Positions 1-6,172 of a stretch of 18,757 nt of DNA are shown one piece after another. Positions within the stretch are counted from its first letter, which is position 1, and every line of letters begins with the position of its first letter. The DNA lies in NCBI GenBank assembly GCA_000437235.1, contig FR897027.1, forward strand, positions 1-18,757, written 5' to 3'. The translations under genes were made by a program, and so were the position numbers. The notes under the pieces were generated by a model. The model was not told where the DNA came from, did no database searches, and worked only from the letters and a program-made list of their open reading frames with translations. Source of the DNA: Coprobacillus sp. CAG:826 (GTDB lineage: Bacteria > Bacillota_I > Bacilli_A > RFN20 > CAG-826).

Positions 1-25
1 TTCCCTAAATCATAGTTTTGGAAGA

Positions 26-121
26 CTACTTGTCTTTCTTTTTCTTTTTTAATAGAAATAATTCTACTACTTTGAAAATAGCTACTGCTAATTCCAAGAT
101 AACAGAGATAATCTCTATCAT
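26..121 (-). CDS. Possible 31-residue hydrophobic peptide
   Basis: A short frame runs from ATG at 121 to TAG at 26 and encodes 31 residues. The first two thirds are almost all hydrophobic (Ile, Val, Leu, Ala, Phe) with two or three Glu and one Lys, and the C-terminus is a lysine-rich tail (KKKKKDK). A good AGGAGGG ribosome binding site lies about 10 bases upstream, inside the 3' arm of a perfect 8-bp hairpin. A single hydrophobic helix with a basic tail and a structured leader is how many type I toxin peptides look, but no antisense RNA can be recognised here and I do not recognise the sequence. A second reading frame is also open across this stretch to the window edge, so coding is uncertain. 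Confidence 0.4.
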   Translation of the reverse strand: MIEIISVILELAVAIFKVVELFLLKKKKKDK

Positions 122-128
122 AATTTAG

Positions 129-199
129 AGCCCTCCTATTAAAAGTTGGAGGGCTTATGCATAAATTATCATAAGCATCACCTCCAAATTTGTTTGGAG
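129..199 (-). promoter_or_regulatory. Three consecutive hairpins in the leader of the 31-residue frame
   Basis: Three perfect inverted repeats lie side by side: 7 bp at 182-188/193-199 with a 4-base loop, 7 bp at 153-159/170-176, and 8 bp at 129-136/148-155 with an 11-base loop. The last two share bases 153-155, so they are alternatives at their junction. The 129-155 hairpin contains the ribosome binding site of the downstream short frame in its 3' arm (minus-strand sense). Folding is inferred from base complementarity only. Confidence 0.5.
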
Positions 200-282
200 C
201 AACACCGTTATAGACTTCCAATAAAATTATAAAATAAAGTCAACATAAAATAAAGAAAAAATATAAAAATCGTTCTTATCTA

Positions 283-304
283 AAAAATAGGTAACACTAT
301 TTTT
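283..304 (-). terminator. hemW intrinsic terminator
   Basis: An 8-bp stem (283-290 with 297-304) and a 6-base loop lie 30 bases beyond the hemW stop. A run of six T follows on the minus strand. The stem is mostly A-T, so efficiency may be modest. The structure is symmetric enough to work in both directions. Confidence 0.55.
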
Positions 305-333
305 ACTAAAATGAATAAAAATAATGAATAATT

Positions 334-1449
334 TTATTCTTCATCCAATTTTAAATAAATTTCTCTAACAATATAATCAAGAATAAAATATGCATCTTTA
401 GCTAATGATAAAGATTGTTCTTTTAATAGAAGACTTCCATTTTCAATAAAACTTTGACTTACTTTTAAAAGAAGTTTCCAATACGCTTCTCCATAGCGAA
501 GAAGAAAATCTTCCTTTAATATACCTTCTTTTGTTCGTAATCTTAAAAGAATTTCATATAACATTTGATCTTTTATATCTTCATTTTCTTCTTCTATTCT
601 TGTAATTCCTTTTAAATAATCGGTAATGCTTTTTGTATTACTATAACGAATGAATTGATAGTAGCCTGACGCTCCCATACCTACACCAATATAAAAGTCA
701 TTCCGCCAATAGACTTGATTGTGTTTAGATTCGTAACCCGGACGCGCAAAATTAGATACTTCGTAGCGATTATAGCCATGCTCTTCTAGCCAATTCACGA
801 TTACATCATAAAATGTGCGACTGAGTTCATCTTCGGCTTCTTGATGGTGTTCAATACCAAATATCGTATTCGGATGAATGGTTAAAGCATAGATAGAAAT
901 ATGAGGAACATCTAAAGAAGCAAAAATCTTTAAATCATTTAAAACATCTTCTACTTTTTCATTTTCAAAGCCATAAATAAAATCAACATTGATATTGGTA
1001 AAGCCTAAAGATTTTGCCATTTCTATCACATGAAATACATCTTCTTTATGGTGGTAACGGTTCATTTTTTTAAGTAAATCTTCTTGAAAGGTTTGTACCC
1101 CAAAACTTAAGCGATTCACGCCATATTTTTTAAAAAGTTTTAATTTCTCTAATGTGGTATTTTCAATATTACATTCAATGGTCCATTCATAATCTTTTTC
1201 TAAAAATGGACATAAAAAAGAAAGAAGACTTTCCAGTTCTTCTTCTTTTAAACTGGAGGGGGTTCCACCTCCGATATAAATGGTTTGATAAGAAGAAATT
1301 CCATAAGAAAGAATTTCTTTTTTTAAACATTCAATATAACGCATAACCCATTTCGTATCGTAAAGTACTTTAGGAAAGTCACAATAACTACAAATATGGG
1401 TACAAAAAGGAATATGGATATATAAAGCGTTAGTCTTTCTTTCCCTCAT
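334..1449 (-). CDS. hemW: HemW, radical SAM haem chaperone (formerly HemN-like coproporphyrinogen oxidase)
   Basis: The 371-residue protein opens with a radical SAM Cx3Cx2C motif (Cys16, Cys20, Cys23) in the context HIPFCTHICSYCDF. The CDF ending separates HemW from true oxygen-independent coproporphyrinogen oxidase HemN, which has CxC there. The SAM-binding glycine motif IGGGTPSS follows, and the C-terminal third fits the HemN C-terminal domain. HemW is thought to bind haem and a 4Fe-4S cluster and pass haem to membrane partners; this is family knowledge. Length is normal for the family. The start overlaps the end of the 84-residue membrane protein gene by 20 bases, and an AAAGGA ribosome binding site lies inside that gene, so the two are co-translated in one operon. 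lepA-hemW proximity is common in Firmicutes, although here other genes intervene. Confidence 0.93.
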   Translation of the reverse strand: MRERKTNALYIHIPFCTHICSYCDFPKVLYDTKWVMRYIECLKKEILSYGISSYQTIYIGGGTPSSLKEEELESLLSFLCPFLEKDYEWTIECNIENTTLEKLKLFKKYGVNRLSFGVQTFQEDLLKKMNRYHHKEDVFHVIEMAKSLGFTNINVDFIYGFENEKVEDVLNDLKIFASLDVPHISIYALTIHPNTIFGIEHHQEAEDELSRTFYDVIVNWLEEHGYNRYEVSNFARPGYESKHNQVYWRNDFYIGVGMGASGYYQFIRYSNTKSITDYLKGITRIEEENEDIKDQMLYEILLRLRTKEGILKEDFLLRYGEAYWKLLLKVSQSFIENGSLLLKEQSLSLAKDAYFILDYIVREIYLKLDEE

Positions 1450-1684
1450 GGGAGTTATCCTTTACTTCTTCTTGGTTTTTTTCAACGTTTTCTTTGTCCA
1501 TTGGGACTAAAATACGGCTTAATTCTTCTTCCGCTACTTTCTTTTCATCAATTTCTGTTTTATCTTGTTTTAAACCTGGAATGTATTTGCGGCATAGGAA
1601 GGCAATTAAAGCAATAACACCAAAACCTAATAAAATATAAAGTACGAAAAAGATGGGTGATTGAAAGTCAATAAGTAATATCAT
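1430..1684 (-). CDS. Small single-pass membrane protein with charged cytoplasmic tail
   Basis: The 84-residue product has one membrane segment at about residues 9-31, ending in a CRKY basic boundary. By the positive-inside rule the N-terminus is outside and the tail inside. The remaining 50 residues are highly charged, rich in Glu, Lys and Asp, and probably extended or coiled. No family is recognised. AGGAGG lies 7 bases before the ATG and overlaps the stop codon of the Fic-like gene upstream (11-base gap), and the 3' end overlaps hemW by 20 bases. The gene is therefore locked into a three-gene operon. A role linked to HemW or the Fic-like protein at the membrane is only a guess from this context. 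Confidence 0.75.
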   Translation of the reverse strand: MILLIDFQSPIFFVLYILLGFGVIALIAFLCRKYIPGLKQDKTEIDEKKVAEEELSRILVPMDKENVEKNQEEVKDNSHEGKKD

Positions 1685-1695
1685 AATTCTTCCTC

Positions 1696-3108
1696 CTAAC
1701 GCCGACTGACGGGCGTGTAAATAAATTTATTGTTGAGCTTTTCTTTGCGGTAGAAACCTAATTCTACTAAATTGTCCATGGAAGTTCTTGCCGTTTCATA
1801 CGCACAATGTAAGAGTTTCTTATATTGCGCAATGGTGTAATATTTTCCAATGGTACAATGACGCGCATAGAAATAAGCTTGTCCTCTTTTTAAGGTTGGA
1901 TAGATTTCAACGAGATGCTCTTCAATTTTCATCGCATCTTTTTCATCTAAGCCAATCGGTAAAGTAGGTAAAGCTACACTGACTTCAAAAGAAACTTGGC
2001 TTGAAGCTTCTTCACTTAATGGTTCTGATAAGTTAGGGGTTGCTTCATGTGTTCTATGAATAGGTTGAATAGAACCTTCATTTTCTTCTTTTTGCGGTTC
2101 TTCGACTCCTGTATCATAATACTCTTCTTTAATGGATGCAACGTTACTTTTGGTTAAATCGTCTAATAAGTCGTTTGCAATGCTATCGCCGACTTCAATA
2201 TAATACACTAAAAAATACGTAATATCATTGCTCTTCTTCACTTCGGATAAGAGGCGATTCACTTCTTCTTGATTATCGCTTAATAGTTGCTCCCATTCTA
2301 GAATACTTGCTAGTTCATCTAAATCACTATGGGCAAAGACCGATTTCATGAAAAGCATAGCAATTTCTTCGGAATATACATCAAAAGGTTTAATATGCGA
2401 AATATAGAAATAGGAAACGACCGCTTTGATGGTTGGACTAAAATCGGCGTGCATAATGAAATCAAATAATTGATCCATCATCGGCGCAATTCTTTCTACT
2501 GGCGCCGAATTATATGTTCTTCCAATTAACGCTCTTGCGTCAACATCAAAGAGTTCTTTGGTACGATATAAACTCGTTTCTTCATCCATTTCATAACCGA
2601 GTAATAAAGAATAAAGTTTTTTAATAAATCCAGCGTCTAAAGGATCTACATAATGTTCTTCAATGTATTCTAAAGCATTAAAATAGTTAACGAGTAACAT
2701 TGCATCGGGTGGTAAAGTCGATGCTTCATGATGAATGATGTGATATAACATCGTTTCATCAACATCTAAGTTATATTTTTTCGCTACCCAATAAAGAATA
2801 CGGGTATAGTGATCTTCTCTGATTTGACCCTTTTTTAACGAATGATTCATCGTTGCATATTTTAAATAAGCTTTAGTTAATTTTCTTTCTAAAGCCGCTA
2901 AATGCTCATTAATCGTAGGGGTAAAAGTAATTTGATAAGGTGACTTATCGATATTACGTAACGAAAGCGCTCGATAAAAATGCGAACGATACGCTAAAAT
3001 GCGGTTCCAAATATCATCCACTGATGAAAAGCCTATTGTTTTTGCTACTTCTTGCTTTGTTGCATAACAATTCTCTGAAAAACGTACGCCGAAATCTTCA
3101 TTCGCCAT
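1696..3108 (-). CDS. Fic-like protein with degenerate active site and C-terminal winged helix
   Basis: This 470-residue protein has the layout of a Fic-domain protein. Residues about 140-270 contain the typical helices before the motif, including a YRTKELF strand and the segment SAPVERIAPMMDQL. At the active site the family HPFxxGNGR loop reads KPFDVYSEE (residues 240-248): the catalytic His is Lys, and the Gly, Asn and Arg that bind the nucleotide phosphates are all gone. AMP transfer is therefore very unlikely. Residues about 420-470 resemble the winged helix that ends many Fic proteins. Residues 325-385 are an acidic, low-complexity linker. I chose ATG at 3108 because GAGGTG sits 6 bases upstream; the GTG at 3117 lies within that site. 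It is the first gene of an operon with the 84-residue membrane protein and hemW. A regulatory or scaffold role is inferred. Confidence 0.65.
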   Translation of the reverse strand: MANEDFGVRFSENCYATKQEVAKTIGFSSVDDIWNRILAYRSHFYRALSLRNIDKSPYQITFTPTINEHLAALERKLTKAYLKYATMNHSLKKGQIREDHYTRILYWVAKKYNLDVDETMLYHIIHHEASTLPPDAMLLVNYFNALEYIEEHYVDPLDAGFIKKLYSLLLGYEMDEETSLYRTKELFDVDARALIGRTYNSAPVERIAPMMDQLFDFIMHADFSPTIKAVVSYFYISHIKPFDVYSEEIAMLFMKSVFAHSDLDELASILEWEQLLSDNQEEVNRLLSEVKKSNDITYFLVYYIEVGDSIANDLLDDLTKSNVASIKEEYYDTGVEEPQKEENEGSIQPIHRTHEATPNLSEPLSEEASSQVSFEVSVALPTLPIGLDEKDAMKIEEHLVEIYPTLKRGQAYFYARHCTIGKYYTIAQYKKLLHCAYETARTSMDNLVELGFYRKEKLNNKFIYTPVSRR

Positions 3109-3126
3109 AATTTTCACCTCGTGAAC

Positions 3127-3159
3127 ATAGTACCATAAAAAAACAATTCTTACTAGTAA
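3127..3159 (-). promoter_or_regulatory. Promoter of the Fic-like operon with overlapping palindrome
   Basis: An extended -10 element (TGG then TACTAT, 3127-3135) lies just upstream of the Fic-like gene's ribosome binding site. The region expected to hold the -35 box has no good match to consensus but contains a perfect 10-bp palindrome, TTACTAGTAA (3150-3159). The core TACTA recurs at 3174 and 3186. This looks like an operator, but the binding protein is unknown. Confidence 0.4.
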
Positions 3160-3273
3160 AATAACTAAAAAAGTACTAATTATTTACTAACAAATTTCGA
3201 CAAATTACGCATTTTGTGTAGTATTTTTCACTTTTCTACTTATTCACCTTTCCTATCAAGTTCTCATTCAAGA

Positions 3274-3295
3274 TATAATGAATTTAGCTTAGGAG
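3274..3295 (+). promoter_or_regulatory. -10 box and ribosome binding site of the antitoxin gene
   Basis: A perfect TATAAT (3274-3279) precedes an AGGAG site (3291-3295) that lies 9 bases before the ATG. No convincing -35 hexamer is present at 16-18 bases, which would suit a promoter that needs help or is only weakly active. Confidence 0.45.
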
Positions 3296-3304
3296 ACTTT
3301 AACT

Positions 3305-3586
3305 ATGAAACATCCACTAATATCTTGTACAGTAAAAGAATTACAAAATGAATATTCAAAAATCTCTCAACATGCTAAAGAAAATCCTGTAATCATTAAA
3401 GAAAATGAGCAAGAAAGCATGGTGCTTCTTACCCATCAAAAATATTGTGATTTAATAAATCGACTCAATGAATTGGAATCTAAGCTTGCTATGTATGACC
3501 ATTTCATACCGGCCCAAGAAGATATCAAGTTTGGAAGAACTCAAGACATTGATTCTGCATTTAAAGATGTTTTAAAAGATTTATAA
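3305..3586 (+). CDS. Phd/YefM-family antitoxin, no toxin partner visible
   Basis: The 93-residue product matches the Phd/YefM antitoxin plan. It has an N-terminal strand and helix (TVKELQNEYSKI), a central segment (ENPVIIKENEQESMVLLTHQKY) equivalent to the family's typical 'pvvItrnGkpvaVLls.eeYe', then a long helix. These antitoxins bind DNA through the N-terminal half and cover the toxin with the C-terminal tail. A RelE/YoeB- or Doc-type toxin gene would be expected immediately downstream on the same strand, but the next 110 bases hold no complete toxin. The divergently transcribed neighbour is a Fic-like protein, the superfamily of the Doc toxin, which makes the pairing notable even though the order is not that of phd-doc. 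It may be an orphan antitoxin acting as a repressor. Confidence 0.7.
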   Translation: MKHPLISCTVKELQNEYSKISQHAKENPVIIKENEQESMVLLTHQKYCDLINRLNELESKLAMYDHFIPAQEDIKFGRTQDIDSAFKDVLKDL

Positions 3587-3701
3587 ATAACTAATTTAAA
3601 AAAATTTTAACAATCAAAAAAGATTTACATAAACTTAAAATAATGGTCCTACAAACAAAGATGAAGAAGAAACTTAATTCAAAAAAAATTACAATCATAA
3701 A

Positions 3702-3998
3702 TTACATTGCGATATCTTTAATCTTAAAGTTAAGAATAACACATAATTTTTTATATGCATCTTCGTGACTTATTTCGCCATTCATTGCATTATTTCTTAA
3801 ATTATTATATTCATCCGCTATTGCTTCAGAAATAAACATTTGAAAAATATAATAGAATTTACTATAAAATTCATCATTATCTTTATTCAATTGTTCAGCT
3901 TTCTTTAGCTCAACAAGTTTTTCTTTTTTTATTTCAGTTAAATCCTTTGGAAAGATTTTATTGTTTTTTCTCATATTAGAAATAGTACATAGATTCAA
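3702..3998 (-). CDS. Hypothetical 98-residue protein, possibly the 3' part of a frameshifted gene
   Basis: The frame starts at TTG (3996-3998), whose last bases form the TGA stop of the upstream 57-residue frame, giving a TTGA overlap. No ribosome binding site precedes this TTG. The product is charged and helical, with a Lys/Glu-rich stretch at about residues 20-45 and an aromatic patch (FYSKFYYIFQMF) at 45-56. It matches no family I know. Because the TTG has no site of its own and the two products read naturally as one protein of about 154 residues across a one-base shift in a T4 run, this may be the distal half of a disrupted gene. Otherwise it is translated by coupling. Confidence 0.45.
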   Translation of the reverse strand: MNLCTISNMRKNNKIFPKDLTEIKKEKLVELKKAEQLNKDNDEFYSKFYYIFQMFISEAIADEYNNLRNNAMNGEISHEDAYKKLCVILNFKIKDIAM

Positions 3999-4168
3999 AA
4001 TATACTGTATAGCGCTTTTAAAAGAATCAAATTTTTTTCTAGCGCAGCTTGATTTAATAAATTTCTTTTATTAATTTTGTTAACTATTAATTGAAAGAAA
4101 AATGGTAGGACACAATTCATTATAGTATATCCTAAATCTTTTAGCGTTTCTAATGAAATTTTATTCAT
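3995..4168 (-). CDS. Hypothetical 57-residue protein upstream of and overlapping the 98-residue frame
   Basis: ATG at 4168 is preceded by an excellent AGGAGG (4177-4182) with an 8-base gap. The frame ends at TGA (3995-3997). The product begins MNKISLETLKDLGY, has a short hydrophobic stretch (VLPFFFQLIV), then a basic and helical segment. The strong ribosome binding site argues that it is a real gene start. A TATAAT box at 4243-4248 could be its -10 element, just beyond the lepA terminator. The protein probably continued originally into the next frame; see the 98-residue entry. Confidence 0.55.
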   Translation of the reverse strand: MNKISLETLKDLGYTIMNCVLPFFFQLIVNKINKRNLLNQAALEKNLILLKALYSIF

Positions 4169-4264
4169 ATTGCCTTCCTCCTTTCCATATCATTTCAATC
4201 AAATTTATTTGATTTAATGATATTTGATCTATTTTCATCCATATTATACAATTTATATATAAAA

Positions 4265-4289
4265 AGTTCACACCTGAACAGTGTGAACT
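4265..4289 (-). terminator. lepA intrinsic terminator
   Basis: A perfect 9-bp stem (4265-4273 with 4281-4289) and 7-base loop begin 8 bases after the lepA stop. They are followed on the minus strand by TTTTTATATATA. This is a strong, well-placed Rho-independent terminator that separates lepA from the two small frames. Confidence 0.85.
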
Positions 4290-4296
4290 CAATTTC

Positions 4297-6111
4297 TTAA
4301 TTTTCTTCATCATCAATGGAAAGTACCGCCATAAAAGCTTCTTGTGGAACTTCGACAGAACCAATGGCTTTCATCCGCTTTTTACCTTCTTTTTGTTTCT
4401 CTAATAATTTCTTTTTGCGAGTAATATCGCCGCCATAACATTTAGCTAAAACGTCTTTTCTTACCGCTTTGATATCACTTCTTGCAATGACTTTTCCGTT
4501 CACACAAGCTTGAACAGGTACTTCAAACTGTTGACGTGGAATTAAGTCTTTTAAGCGGCGTACAATCACACTTCCCCGTTCATAAGCATTAGGTTTATAA
4601 ACGATTAAGGATAAAGCATCAATTGGATTTCCATTTAATAAAATATCCATTTTCGCTAAGTTACTTGCTCGATATTCACTAAACTGATAATCAAAAGAAG
4701 CATAACCTTTAGAATAACTCTTTAGCTTATCAAAGAAGTTATAAACAATTTCTGAAAGAGGTAATTCATACGTTAAAATCATTCTTGAATCATCAAAGTA
4801 TTCTAAGTCTAGATAAATTCCTCTTCGATCTTGGCATAACGTCATTAATGGACCGACAAATTCTTTGGGGGTCATAATGCTTGCTTTTACATAAGGTTCT
4901 TGAATTTCTTTTACTAATGTCATATCTGGAAGTTTAGATGGGTTATCTAAATTGATCATCGTTCCATCCGTTAAATAAACGTGATAAATAACACTAGGAG
5001 CAGTTAAGATTAAATCAAGATTATATTCTCTTTCTAATCTTTCTTGTACAACATCCATGTGTAATAAGCCTAAGAAGCCACAACGGAAGCCAAATCCTAA
5101 GGCTTGGGAAGTTTCGGGTTCATAATGTAAACTTGCATCGTTTAAGCATAATTTACCTAAAGCGTCTTTTAAATCTTCATATTTTTTAGAATCAACGGGA
5201 TATAAGCCACAATAAACCATGGGGTTCATCTTTCGATAACCAGGTAAAGGTTCTAAAGCAGGACGAGCTGCGTGGGTTACGGTTTCACCAGGATGTACGT
5301 CATGAATGTCTTTAATTTGCGCCGCTAAATAACCAACTTCACCCGCGGATAATTCATTTCGTTTTTCTTCATTAGGTGTACGGATACCGAGTTCAGTGAC
5401 TTGATATTGTTTTCCGTTTGCCATGAGTAAAATGGTATCGCCGACTTTTACACTACCCTCTTTTACCCGAATCATAATGACAACGCCACGATAAGAATCG
5501 TAGAAGCTATCAAAAATTAACGCTTTTAAAGGAGCGTTCATATCGCCAGATGGCGCAGGAATTCCGGTTACAATCCGCTCTAAAACTTCATCAATACCAT
5601 AACCAGTTTTAGCGGAAATCTCGACGGATTCATCGCAAGGAATACCAATCCGTGTTTCAATTTCTTCTTTCACGCGCTTAGGATCCGCACTTGGTAAATC
5701 AATTTTATTAATAATCGGAAGAATTTCTAAGTTATTATCAACCGCTAAATAGACGTTTGCAAGCGTCTGTGCTTCAACGCCTTGAGAGGCATCCACGACT
5801 AATAAAGCGCCTTCACACGCCGCTAAAGAGCGAGAAACTTCATAGGTAAAGTCGACGTGCCCTGGAGTGTCGATTAAATTTAATAAATAATCATGTCCGT
5901 CTTTAGCGTGATACGTTAAAGTAACGGCATTGAGTTTAATGGTAATACCGCGTTCTCTTTCTAAATCCATGGAGTCAAGAAGTTGATCTTTCATCAAACG
6001 TTTCTCTACCGTACCCGTTCTTTCTAATAACCGGTCCGCTAAAGTGGATTTACCATGATCAATATGCGCAATAATCGAAAAATTACGAATATATTTTTGT
6101 TCAAAATCCAT
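4297..6111 (-). CDS. lepA: Elongation factor 4 (LepA), ribosome-associated GTPase
   Basis: The 604-residue protein is a full-length LepA, a translational GTPase that acts on the ribosome and resembles EF-G. G1 is AHIDHGKST (residues 15-23), the switch region holds ERERGITIK (51-59), G3 is DTPGH (81-85) and G4 is NKID (135-138). The LepA-specific C-terminus is present, ending near GGDITRKKKLLEKQKEGKKRMK in the usual form. The start is fixed by AGGAGG nine bases before ATG. It has its own promoter in the 61-base gap to the helicase gene (TTTTCA at 6164-6169, 17 bases, TATAAT at 6141-6146) and its own terminator. In Bacillus lepA lies between spoIIP and hemW; here the spoIIP side holds a helicase and fmt. 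Confidence 0.97.
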   Translation of the reverse strand: MDFEQKYIRNFSIIAHIDHGKSTLADRLLERTGTVEKRLMKDQLLDSMDLERERGITIKLNAVTLTYHAKDGHDYLLNLIDTPGHVDFTYEVSRSLAACEGALLVVDASQGVEAQTLANVYLAVDNNLEILPIINKIDLPSADPKRVKEEIETRIGIPCDESVEISAKTGYGIDEVLERIVTGIPAPSGDMNAPLKALIFDSFYDSYRGVVIMIRVKEGSVKVGDTILLMANGKQYQVTELGIRTPNEEKRNELSAGEVGYLAAQIKDIHDVHPGETVTHAARPALEPLPGYRKMNPMVYCGLYPVDSKKYEDLKDALGKLCLNDASLHYEPETSQALGFGFRCGFLGLLHMDVVQERLEREYNLDLILTAPSVIYHVYLTDGTMINLDNPSKLPDMTLVKEIQEPYVKASIMTPKEFVGPLMTLCQDRRGIYLDLEYFDDSRMILTYELPLSEIVYNFFDKLKSYSKGYASFDYQFSEYRASNLAKMDILLNGNPIDALSLIVYKPNAYERGSVIVRRLKDLIPRQQFEVPVQACVNGKVIARSDIKAVRKDVLAKCYGGDITRKKKLLEKQKEGKKRMKAIGSVEVPQEAFMAVLSIDDEEN

Positions 6112-6140
6112 AGCTTCTTACCTCCTTTACTATCTTAAAT

Positions 6141-6169
6141 ATTATATATGAATGTTCACTTATTGAAAA
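6141..6169 (-). promoter_or_regulatory. lepA promoter
   Basis: TTTTCA (6164-6169) and a perfect TATAAT (6141-6146) are 17 bases apart, directly upstream of the lepA ribosome binding site. The -35 box lies within a few bases of the helicase stop codon at 6173. Confidence 0.6.
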
Positions 6170-6172
6170 GAT

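Noticed and set aside
1..237. A minus-strand reading frame open for about 78 codons to the left edge, overlapping the 31-residue frame.
   Set aside because: It has no ATG and no ribosome binding site before its first possible start, and it runs through three perfect hairpins. It could be the decayed 5' end of a gene outside the window, but this cannot be judged here.
226..243. TTGACT and TATAAT sequences upstream of the 31-residue frame.
   Set aside because: They are only six bases apart, far from the 16-18 needed for a promoter.
3610..3660. A KKDLHKLK-like stretch downstream of the antitoxin gene that recalls the start of RelE/ParE toxins.
   Set aside because: Only eight residues match, the frame has no start and soon ends or needs a shift. 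It is too short to call a toxin remnant in this AT-rich sequence.
4161..4364. A 67-codon minus-strand frame overlapping the lepA 3' end and terminator.
   Set aside because: It crosses a strong terminator and the start of the 57-residue frame, has no ribosome binding site, and its composition is that of an out-of-frame shadow.
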